Shown: positions 42,718 through 48,901 of the stretch, piece after piece
Position numbering within the stretch: position 1 is the stretch's first letter
Layout: every line of letters begins with the position of its first letter
Origin: a virus
Strand: one strand, 5' to 3'
Virus record (IMG/VR): IMGVR_UViG_3300035698_017466
Span: 1-59,985 of that record
DNA: 59,985 bases
Position numbers and translations under genes: made by a program
The notes under the pieces: generated by a model
What the model was told of the DNA's origin: nothing
Database searches by the model: none
What the model saw: only the letters and a program-made list of their open reading frames with translations

Positions 42718-43262
42718 TTAGATAATGACTGATAATAATATCTATGAAGGAAACCAAGTTGCCATTGAAGTCCTTGCTTCTCCATTTGCCACAACCATAG
42801 TAACCTTCCCACACGCCCATTACCATCAAGTAATGGATGGAGTGATTCAAATTCCTGATGGACCTCATAAGGATGCACATTACCACTATTAGCTTTCCCA
42901 CATAGGAATTCCAGTTCTCTTACTACTTCTGGTCCCCCTTTAGGTGGAATGTGATTACCTACATATACATTCATCCCCCTTTTATCTCTAATTTTACCAT
43001 AACCATTTGTAAAATATAAGGCTGCTGAAGCTAATTTAGCAACAGTTATTTTTTCTTCTTTCATAAAATCTATATGGTACTTTGATACTATTATTAAATC
43101 TGAAGTAGATAAAACTAAATTTTCTATTTTCCAACTTTCTCTCACAAAGAATTCATATTTATTTCTTTCTTCTGCTTCTATATTTTCTGATGAAGAATAT
43201 ACTAAATCATCTACACGAAATGCTCCTTCCCTTTCCATTTTCTCAAATACTTTATTTCCCAT
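42705..43262 (-). CDS. Fic-domain protein
   Basis: The 185-residue protein contains a Fic signature H142PLLDGNGRVGR153, with the loop catalytic His and all nucleotide-binding Gly/Asn/Arg residues; the usual Phe at 144 is Leu. An N-terminal YSSSENIEAE segment (22-31) loosely resembles the inhibitory (S/T)xxxE(G/N) helix, without the final G/N. Fic enzymes transfer AMP or another nucleotide moiety to hydroxyl side chains, or phosphorylate as Doc does. It could modify a host target. It overlaps the YfiM-like gene by 13 bases. Confidence 0.82.
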   Translation of the reverse strand: MGNKVFEKMEREGAFRVDDLVYSSSENIEAEERNKYEFFVRESWKIENLVLSTSDLIIVSKYHIDFMKEEKITVAKLASAALYFTNGYGKIRDKRGMNVYVGNHIPPKGGPEVVRELEFLCGKANSGNVHPYEVHQEFESLHPLLDGNGRVGRLLWLWQMEKQGLQWQLGFLHRYYYQSLSNWRK

Positions 43263-43360
43263 TATTTCTCTCCTCTGGAAGCATAATGACCAATATTACC
43301 TTCTCTAGCTCTGCAATCTAGAAATTTTTTATTTATTGGTTTAGTAAGTAAATACTCCAT
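43262..43360 (-). CDS. Possible small peptide, 32 residues
   Basis: The frame from the ATG at 43360 to the TAA at 43262 encodes a short basic peptide (MEYLLTKPINKKFLD) between the PTH2 and Fic genes. Ribosome site is weak (GATGTTTTTG). It fills the only gap between the two genes. Low confidence. Confidence 0.3.
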   Translation of the reverse strand: MEYLLTKPINKKFLDCRAREGNIGHYASRGEK

Positions 43361-43634
43361 CAAAAACATCTTTATATATATTATATCGCTCATCATCAAT
43401 CCAAGCAGCACAAGTAACTTCATCCTGATCAACTTCTGTGAATCCTGCATCGTGGTGAACATAGCATTGATTTTCTTTTACTAGCTTCCAAAACTGCGTA
43501 TCTCTGGCTTCTAGCACTATGATCTTGTGCGAGATTCCTGTTATCCCTAGTCCTAGAACAGCATGACACACTTGAGCTGCTAGCTTGCCAGCAGACATTT
43601 TAAGCTTCTTTCTATGAATTACTTTTATTATCAC
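43341..43634 (-). CDS. Peptidyl-tRNA hydrolase 2 family protein
   Basis: It starts at a GTG with GGGAGTAAATA before it. The 97-residue protein has the PTH2 signature KMSAGKLAAQVCHAVLG near the N-terminus, a central KIIVLEA strand and VDQDEVTCAAW, with the family size slightly reduced (~115 usual). PTH2 frees tRNA from peptidyl-tRNA. Promoter P2 lies 30 bases upstream and a tRNA-Gly just beyond that. Confidence 0.78.
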   Translation of the reverse strand: MIIKVIHRKKLKMSAGKLAAQVCHAVLGLGITGISHKIIVLEARDTQFWKLVKENQCYVHHDAGFTEVDQDEVTCAAWIDDERYNIYKDVFDGVFTY

Positions 43635-43665
43635 TATTTACTCCCTTTAATTACTGTACTCCTAT

Positions 43666-43693
43666 AACATAACAATTTTAATGACAATGTCAA
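43666..43693 (-). promoter_or_regulatory. Promoter P2 (sigma70-like)
   Basis: TTGACA (43688-43693), 16-base spacer and TATGTT (43666-43671) on the - strand. The -35 overlaps TGACATTGTCA, the same perfect palindrome as in P1. It lies between tRNA-Gly and the PTH2 gene and would drive genes to 38615. Confidence 0.72.
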
Positions 43694-43706
43694 GTGTTTT
43701 CTTTAG

Positions 43707-43781
43707 TGGAGCCCTGAAACGGAATCGGACCGATGTTTTTAGTTTGGAAGGCTAACGTTCTACCAATTAAACTACCAAGGC
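43707..43781 (-). tRNA. tRNA-Gly (UCC)
   Basis: On the - strand: acceptor GCCTTGG pairs with TCAGGGC (one G-U, one wobble), D-arm GTTT/GAAC with loop AATTGGTA, anticodon loop CTTCCAA (anticodon TCC), T-loop TCCGATT, discriminator T and an encoded CCA (43707-43709). The first anticodon-stem pair is a C-A mismatch and the T-stem has a T-T mismatch. It still resembles bacterial tRNA-Gly(UCC) closely. Confidence 0.88.
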
Positions 43782-43790
43782 TTTTATTAT

Positions 43791-43931
43791 TTACTCCTCT
43801 TTAATACTAGCAAGATGTCTATTTATCTGAATAGTAATAGCATGTGTTTTTCTTATATCATCTTTGCATTCAGACGTTTCTTTTATTTTTTGTAACTCAG
43901 CTAATGTTGGTTCATTTGGATGGAGTTTCAT
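43791..43931 (-). CDS. Small hypothetical protein, 46 residues
   Basis: The frame from the ATG at 43931 to the TAA at 43791 encodes a polar helical peptide (PTLAELQKIKET; HAITIQINRHLASIKEE). Its ribosome site GAGGAGG lies inside the end of the upstream gene, which it overlaps by 20 bases. Codon use is typical of this strand. Function unknown. Confidence 0.5.
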   Translation of the reverse strand: MKLHPNEPTLAELQKIKETSECKDDIRKTHAITIQINRHLASIKEE

Positions 43932-44202
43932 CTACTTCCTCCTCTAAACATTCTGGAGTATAAATGATGGAATATGAAGCAATAGTTTTACCCCCATTAT
44001 TAAGTAGGTGTAAATCTGCATTAGTTATAGTATCATCTATAATAATGTCTTTAAAATCAAGCATTGTCCCATGCTTTCCTACTGTTTGGATACTAGCAAA
44101 TAAACTTGAATCCTCATGATTTTTAATAACAGTACAATCATCGCACTCATAAAAATCATCTACTTTTCTAGTTTTTCCAAACGCTTCTACTTTAACAAAC
44201 AT
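43912..44202 (-). CDS. Hypothetical protein, 96 residues
   Basis: An acidic protein with a YECDDCTVIKNHEDS segment (C20xxC23) near the N-terminus. It lies two bases after the RecA-like gene stop, in one operon. No family is recognised. Confidence 0.5.
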   Translation of the reverse strand: MFVKVEAFGKTRKVDDFYECDDCTVIKNHEDSSLFASIQTVGKHGTMLDFKDIIIDDTITNADLHLLNNGGKTIASYSIIYTPECLEEEVDETPSK

Positions 44203-44204
44203 AA

Positions 44205-45332
44205 TTATTCCCTCACTTTAGTCTTTCTGTCTGGAACAAATGATTCTTGTACTTTCTCCCACGTATCTATAACCTGTTCTTGCAATGCTTTTTCTAATCC
44301 CTTCTCTTCTATATACTGCACAGCATCCTCTTTCTTCCTAAAGGATTCTTTATCAGGGCATATATACGTTGTGTATCCCTTATAATCTTTAATATACTGA
44401 ATCGACTCAGATACATCATCTACGCCATACTGAAATAATATAGTTACTGGAGCCTCCCTGAATCCATTGTCTATACTGCTCTTCTTAATCCTAACAAGGG
44501 TTCTAACACCGGTAATTTGTTCTACTACTTTTGCTTTCTCTCCTACTAAAACAGATTTCTTTACTTTTATATACTTTCCCTTTGGGTGAGGGCCAGCCAT
44601 TAAACTACAACTAGACATATAATCTTTCCCAGATCCCCCAGGTGTAATATACCCCGTTGCCGTTTCTCTTACTTGATTAGTAAAAATAAAAATCCAGTTT
44701 TTATCTCCAATGGCAGATGTGCATTGTCTAAAGAACTGGTGGATTGCACGGGCACGAGATTGACTCCGTTTATCTTTACCATCCATTTCCATATCAGTAG
44801 ATAGTGAAGCCAACCCATCTATAATAAAACAATTCATATGCTCATCATCAAGAGTTTCAGTCCATTCTTCAAATATAGGACGGAGTTCTTCTACTTGGCT
44901 AATAGTAATATACTCATTATCTTTAATATCAAGCCCTAACTTTTTAGCATATACCTTATCAAGCCTTCCTTCCGCATCTATATAAGATGTTTTGCCACCC
45001 TTAGCTTTAATATATGCAGCTATCTCAAGAGCAAGCAGTGTTTTTCCTTGACTTGGACCACCTGCTATCTCCATGAAAATTCCTCCAGGAATTCCACCTC
45101 CAGTAACCCTTCCCCCGCTTATAGCAAGGTCTAAAAGTGTTGATCCCGTACTAATAACTCTACTAAAGTCTGCCCTCTTAACCTTCTGAGCAGGGGCTGC
45201 GGTATTCTGCTTAACAGCCTGTACCGCTTTCCCCACGGCAGATTCAACACTCTCTTCAACTTCACCATTATCAACTTCACTAGATTCTACTATTTTAGAT
45301 GGTCTTCTTCTCTTCTTCTTTTCTTCAGTCAT
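44205..45332 (-). CDS. RecA/UvsX-like recombinase
   Basis: The 375-residue protein has a basic then acidic leader of ~50 residues, then the RecA core: FSRVISTGSTLLDLAISGG, Walker A GGPSQGKT (91-98), IDAEG with catalytic Glu121, Walker B CFIIDGLAS (168-176) and the NQVRE loop region. The last 60 residues are an extra charged domain. It would form the strand-exchange filament with the gp32-like SSB nearby in the same operon. Confidence 0.88.
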   Translation of the reverse strand: MTEEKKKRRRPSKIVESSEVDNGEVEESVESAVGKAVQAVKQNTAAPAQKVKRADFSRVISTGSTLLDLAISGGRVTGGGIPGGIFMEIAGGPSQGKTLLALEIAAYIKAKGGKTSYIDAEGRLDKVYAKKLGLDIKDNEYITISQVEELRPIFEEWTETLDDEHMNCFIIDGLASLSTDMEMDGKDKRSQSRARAIHQFFRQCTSAIGDKNWIFIFTNQVRETATGYITPGGSGKDYMSSCSLMAGPHPKGKYIKVKKSVLVGEKAKVVEQITGVRTLVRIKKSSIDNGFREAPVTILFQYGVDDVSESIQYIKDYKGYTTYICPDKESFRKKEDAVQYIEEKGLEKALQEQVIDTWEKVQESFVPDRKTKVRE

Positions 45333-45348
45333 TATTTATCCTTTAGTA

Positions 45349-45597
45349 TTAACATAAATACTCTATATTCCCTTGTTTTATTGAGGCAATAATATCTTTT
45401 GCTGCCTTTAAAGACTTTAATCTAGGATGAGGTATTTGGTATCGAGGCATAGTCATAGCATCCCCCTTAATATCTATACTCCTCCACTCCTCAACGATTT
45501 CTGATTTCTTAAACCACCCTCTAAATTTAGGAACTGACACTTTCTTATGTATTACAAAGTTTCCCATATATTCAACTACTTTAAATTCTTCAATCAT
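45349..45597 (-). CDS. Hypothetical protein, 82 residues
   Basis: A mixed-charge protein with FRGWFKKSEIVEEWRS and a conserved-looking IPHPRLKSLKAAKDIIASI C-terminus. The start has GAGGATAAAGA before it. It is part of the RecA operon. No family is recognised. Confidence 0.5.
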   Translation of the reverse strand: MIEEFKVVEYMGNFVIHKKVSVPKFRGWFKKSEIVEEWRSIDIKGDAMTMPRYQIPHPRLKSLKAAKDIIASIKQGNIEYLC

Positions 45598-45612
45598 TCT
45601 TTATCCTCAATT

Positions 45613-45777
45613 CTATATAATTTCATACCTTTTACTAAGATATTCTTTTAATTCATGCATATCTACAATTCCCGCTGAAGCACACCATTCCAAAATACCT
45701 ATTTGTTTTTCAGTTATAGCTACTTTATATCTCTTTCTTTGTTTAAAATAGGCATCTACTATGCTCCCAACAACCAT
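45613..45777 (-). CDS. Hypothetical small protein, start uncertain
   Basis: The open frame continues up to a GTG at 45822, overlapping the HIRAN gene by 80 bases. I place the start at the ATG at 45777, but none of its candidates (45822, 45804, 45801, 45792, 45777) has a convincing ribosome site. The C-terminal part (ITEKQIGILEWCASAGIVDMHELKEYL) looks like genuine coding sequence. Confidence 0.4.
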   Translation of the reverse strand: MVVGSIVDAYFKQRKRYKVAITEKQIGILEWCASAGIVDMHELKEYLSKRYEII

Positions 45778-46117
45778 AAAAATTAGCATCATACTGGCCA
45801 TCATCCCACAATTCTTTCTCACAAACTAAAAGCAAATTACAACCTAAATTAGCTTTATTTCTACCTGTTACATCCGCTACAGTTACAATAAACTGCACAT
45901 CATTCATCACATCTTCATGTATTATTTTTGCTGTATCTTTAGATAAATATCCTAATTTATTACCATCACTGTTATCAACTCTGACAGCATATTTATCAAA
46001 TTTATTTTTTGGTTCTGGTACTAAATGTACTACATCATTAACCTTTAAATGTTTAAATAACTTCTGACCATCACAAAAGGTTGAACCTACAATCTTAGAA
46101 TGAAATTGATTATTCAT
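45743..46117 (-). CDS. HIRAN-domain protein
   Basis: The 124-residue protein is a single HIRAN domain: KIVGSTFCDGQKLFKHLKVNDVVHLVPEPKN (shown in parts), FDKYAVRVDN and KLGYLSKDTA. HIRAN domains bind 3' ends of DNA in repair and fork-remodelling proteins such as HLTF; stand-alone forms occur in phages. Placed between SSB and RecA genes, it may guide repair or replication restart. The ATG has a short ATACTCTCC-complement ribosome site. Confidence 0.75.
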   Translation of the reverse strand: MNNQFHSKIVGSTFCDGQKLFKHLKVNDVVHLVPEPKNKFDKYAVRVDNSDGNKLGYLSKDTAKIIHEDVMNDVQFIVTVADVTGRNKANLGCNLLLVCEKELWDDGQYDANFYGCWEHSRCLF

Positions 46118-46413
46118 TATTTATACTCTCCTTTACACAATATATTCATCATTGTTTCATCTTCCCTTACTTCTCTAATTAATGCCTGTAATTGATCATC
46201 TGTAAAAACATAAACCCTCGCTCGTATTTCATATTCTCCAAAACTATTCTTCTCTGTTGCTCTTCTAATCATTTTCCTTTTAACATAATCACATAGTAAT
46301 TCAGCAAGCTGGTTATTAACATAATCATCCAAAGTAGTGTTATCTATTTGATTATACATTTCCGGTTTTAGTGTAATGAGACTTTGTACTATTGATTTAT
46401 CAGGAATTACCAT
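46117..46413 (-). CDS. Hypothetical protein, 98 residues
   Basis: A helical protein (LKPEMYNQIDNTTLDD; LAELLCDYVKRKMIRR; DDQLQALIREVRED). The start has AAAAGGATAAATA before it. No family is recognised. It lies between the tRNA-like element and the HIRAN gene. Confidence 0.5.
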   Translation of the reverse strand: MVIPDKSIVQSLITLKPEMYNQIDNTTLDDYVNNQLAELLCDYVKRKMIRRATEKNSFGEYEIRARVYVFTDDQLQALIREVREDETMMNILCKGEYK

Positions 46414-46433
46414 TATTTATCCTTTTAGTTTTT

Positions 46434-46544
46434 AGGGGGAGACAGGGATTTTAACCCTGCATAAATACCAACCTGGGAATTAGCCTATTACTGACAATTG
46501 ATATTCTTAAGGCCATAGTGTCTACACCTTCCACCACTCCCCCC
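46434..46544 (-). tRNA. Class II tRNA-Leu-like gene with enlarged anticodon loop
   Basis: On the - strand: acceptor GGGGGAG/CTCCCCC, a Leu-like D-arm (TGGTGGAAGG, then TAGACAC), and T-arm CAGGG/CCCTG with loop TTAAAAT. A 5-bp stem TGGCC/GGCTA can serve as anticodon stem but closes a 25-base loop that begins TTAAGAA, instead of 7 bases. A variable arm can form from CCA/TGG. Length is about 109 bases, about 20 over a normal tRNA-Leu. It is either degenerate or interrupted. Confidence 0.5.
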
Positions 46545-46555
46545 AATGTGCTGTT

Positions 46556-46585
46556 TCCTAGGGAAATATCAACAATCCCCTAGGA
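46556..46585 (-). other. Inverted repeat between SSB gene and tRNA-like gene
   Basis: TCCTAGGG (46556-46563) and CCCTAGGA (46578-46585) form an 8-bp stem with a 14-base loop. Each arm contains CCTAGG. It lies downstream of the SSB stop on the - strand and upstream of the tRNA-like gene. It may be a terminator or RNA processing hairpin; no T-run follows. Confidence 0.4.
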
Positions 46586-46597
46586 TTACTCACATGT

Positions 46598-47638
46598 TTA
46601 TTTACTCCCTCTACCTCTACGCCTTACAGGAGCTTCCTCTTCAGGTTCAACCTCTTCAGCTTTATCCTTTAAAGAGGCTTCCTCACACTCCACATTAAGC
46701 TTACAATCATTACATTCAGCATGCTCACCAAACTCTATACCAAATATACCTACAGGACACCCTTCATCTTGCGGTGTTTCCTTTGCAGAAGTATTTCTTT
46801 TAGCTTTACCTCTAGCAGTCTCAACAGGGGCATCCTCTACACTATCTTCACCAAAAAACAACTTAGCAATTTCATCATAAGACAGTATCTCAATCATCTC
46901 ATCTAGACACTGAGCTTCAGCAAGCATTTCCTTATCAATATCATAAGGATTACCTTTTTCATCTTCTCTAGGAAGAAACTGATGTCCTAAAAATTCTACA
47001 TTCTTTCCTTGCATTACTTTTTTAAAACAAATTAATTTACCAATTTTACTATCTGGATGAGCATAATTTACAAATCCTCCTGCCTTACCTCCACCCGTAG
47101 CAGCTAATACACGTAAATTTTCCCCCATAAAATAATCAGGTACTTCATATAACTGAACACCCTGATTAATGGTTTCATCATTATCTCCTACCCAAACATT
47201 CATAACATTTCTTCGTTTAGCTTTAATACCTAACTCAACAATAGAGGGTTTACCTGTCTGATCTGCTTCCTTCTTACTCCATACGTACCCATCTTCATCT
47301 TGTAAACGCTGAATCTCCTCACATATAGGGCAAGCTTTACTAGCGTTTCTCTTAGGACATACAACCACATGATTTTCTGGACCAACTTTAAAGTGAACCC
47401 ACAAATCCAATACATGCTGTTTCTTACCTTCTTCTCTATGAAAATCATTCTTACCTGCAATATAAGGTATAATATCAATATAATGCGTACCTTTATCAGA
47501 TCCCTTTTCTCCACCTACGGGATTCCAAAATTCTAAATTTTTATCCTTAAAATAAGTTTTCCAAGTACTTGTACTCTTTCTCTCATTTGCTTCTTTTACT
47601 GATTCTTCTAATTCATCGTATTCTTTATACTTATTCAT
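46598..47638 (-). CDS. gp32-like single-stranded DNA binding protein
   Basis: The 346-residue protein matches T4 gp32-type SSBs: LEFWNPVGGEKGS, YIDIIPYIAG, a zinc site H82, C94, C103, C106 with spacing close to that of gp32 (H-x11-C-x8-C-x2-C), and an OB-like core. A second Cys cluster (CPVGIFG, ECNDCKLNVEC) lies near residues 295-325 and an acidic-basic tail ends RRRGRGSK. It would coat ssDNA for the polymerase and RecA. Confidence 0.82.
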   Translation of the reverse strand: MNKYKEYDELEESVKEANERKSTSTWKTYFKDKNLEFWNPVGGEKGSDKGTHYIDIIPYIAGKNDFHREEGKKQHVLDLWVHFKVGPENHVVVCPKRNASKACPICEEIQRLQDEDGYVWSKKEADQTGKPSIVELGIKAKRRNVMNVWVGDNDETINQGVQLYEVPDYFMGENLRVLAATGGGKAGGFVNYAHPDSKIGKLICFKKVMQGKNVEFLGHQFLPREDEKGNPYDIDKEMLAEAQCLDEMIEILSYDEIAKLFFGEDSVEDAPVETARGKAKRNTSAKETPQDEGCPVGIFGIEFGEHAECNDCKLNVECEEASLKDKAEEVEPEEEAPVRRRGRGSK

Positions 47639-47653
47639 TTTTTATCCTTTTAA

Positions 47654-48124
47654 TTAACTATTTTCTAAATCGTCATTAATATTATTCGTTATGTTATCAA
47701 GATTTTTTTGTTCTAATTTAGGAAATTTCATATCTGTTGACCACCATCCTGTCTGATACAATTCTACCTCATGCTTTAACATTGACCTCCTTTGCTCAAA
47801 AGCTTCTGTGCCATTCTTTAGTATATTCCAATCATGTTTTGCCTGTAAATAAGCTAATTTTGCGTCCTTCACCTCCTGAATTAAAGATACAACACTGGCA
47901 ACAGAACTATCTGTCACTTTAGCTAAACCATACTCTACATAATTTTTTCTTACCTCCTTACTTTTTTCAGCAGTAATTTCATTCCATCTATCTTTAGCTT
48001 TATCATTTTCAAACTCTGCATCTGTAGCCATATCAGCCCACTTCTTAAATCTAATTGGCTGATCCATTAACTCCATATCTAGTTGATATAAATCAATTTT
48101 TATATCCTCTGTGAATTCATTCAT
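47654..48124 (-). CDS. Coiled-coil protein, possible UvsY-like recombination mediator
   Basis: The 156-residue helical protein has FKKWADMATDAEFENDKAKD, a central helix LIQEVKDAKLAYLQAKHDW and QRRSMLKHEVELYQTGWWS. This layout, and the location directly before the gp32-like SSB, recall phage mediator proteins such as UvsY that load RecA on SSB-coated DNA. The assignment is by context and shape only. Confidence 0.4.
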   Translation of the reverse strand: MNEFTEDIKIDLYQLDMELMDQPIRFKKWADMATDAEFENDKAKDRWNEITAEKSKEVRKNYVEYGLAKVTDSSVASVVSLIQEVKDAKLAYLQAKHDWNILKNGTEAFEQRRSMLKHEVELYQTGWWSTDMKFPKLEQKNLDNITNNINDDLENS

Positions 48125-48300
48125 TTCTTAATCTCCTTTCCACACCATACACAAATATCTTTTACATACACATTGTAAAATAAAATTTTTCTAATTTCGT
48201 ATGCACTGCATCCATGACTTTCAAAAGGTCTAGTAAGTAATTGCTCACTATATCTTGCTTTAAACCTATGTTTATTTCCTCCATTATAGCATCTTTTCAT
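48121..48300 (-). CDS. Small Cys-containing protein, 59 residues
   Basis: A frame from the ATG at 48300 to the TGA at 48121-48123 encodes 59 residues, with CSAYEIRKILFYNVY and a C-terminal KDICVWCGKEIKK (CxxC). The start and stop overlap neighbours by ATGA junctions on both sides, which supports it as a genuine gene. A partial zinc ribbon is likely. Confidence 0.58.
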   Translation of the reverse strand: MKRCYNGGNKHRFKARYSEQLLTRPFESHGCSAYEIRKILFYNVYVKDICVWCGKEIKK

Positions 48301-48477
48301 TTATCCCACCTACTTTCTATTAAATTATCTTCATTTACTTTTACTCTATGTACTTTACATCTTAATCTTACATCTTCATTATATCCCACAATGTAAAGTA
48401 TGTATTACTCCAGATACTGCTGCCTCTAACTTATACTTAGTATCTACGGAAATAAAAAAATACTTATATTTAATCAT
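48297..48477 (-). pseudogene. Small gene with an internal frameshift
   Basis: The ATG at 48477 follows AAGGAGGGGAA and overlaps the upstream stop (ATGA). It reads 32 codons to a TAA. A second frame then continues with coding-like sequence (VGYNEDVRLRCKVHRVKVNEDN) to a TGA that overlaps the next ATG at 48300. The span is 181 bases, one more than 60 codons, so a single extra base near the middle would explain both halves as one ~59-residue gene. Confidence 0.5.
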
Positions 48478-48668
48478 TTCCCCTCCTTACAATACATAAT
48501 TTGCTTATTTAAAAAAGTTATATGCTCTACATCATAATGCCACCATTGTTTATGTTTACCATACCATTTATAAACAATATAATTCTCATCCACTACAGCA
48601 AGTACATAACACTTATATCTTTTCCAATTACCCCCTTTCCAAATATGAAATACATCTCCTACTTTCAT
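48474..48668 (-). CDS. Small hypothetical protein, 64 residues
   Basis: A compact basic, aromatic-rich protein (GDVFHIWKGGNWKRYKCYVLAV; WYGKHKQWWHYD), probably a small beta-barrel. The ribosome site GAGGAA lies in the upstream gene. Start and stop overlap both neighbours (ATGA). No family is recognised. Confidence 0.52.
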   Translation of the reverse strand: MKVGDVFHIWKGGNWKRYKCYVLAVVDENYIVYKWYGKHKQWWHYDVEHITFLNKQIMYCKEGK

Positions 48669-48901
48669 TTTGCATTCCTCATTATAAACTCATCTTCATA
48701 CTCTTCAAATATACTCCTATCCCAATTATCTCTATTATCCCCAACAAGCACATCACTAGGAAATCTACCTGCAATTAGAAGAGTACCTTTACATCTACTA
48801 GAAAATAAAACTACTGCTCCACTATGCTTTACAATTCTTAGTCTAGGATAATAAGGTAATGATTTAATACTACCAATATCCTTATGTTCAACTTCAATCA
48901 T
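48665..48901 (-). CDS. Small hypothetical protein, 78 residues
   Basis: I start at the ATG at 48901, which follows AAGGGAGTAGAG and overlaps the polymerase stop (TGATG); a longer frame to 48928 lies inside the polymerase gene. The product (MIEVEHKDIGSIKSLPYYPRL read from its start, then HSGAVVLFSSRCKGTLL) has no family I recognise. Confidence 0.52.
   Translation of the reverse strand: MIEVEHKDIGSIKSLPYYPRLRIVKHSGAVVLFSSRCKGTLLIAGRFPSDVLVGDNRDNWDRSIFEEYEDEFIMRNAK

Noticed and set aside
43262-43462. Open frame of 66 codons overlapping the PTH2 gene
   Set aside because: Most of it lies inside the PTH2 gene in another frame; only its last third is kept as a low-confidence peptide.
48121-48477. 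Region first seen as a ~350-base gap without genes
   Set aside because: It holds a 59-residue gene and a frameshifted small gene with overlapping ATGA junctions, so it is not empty.
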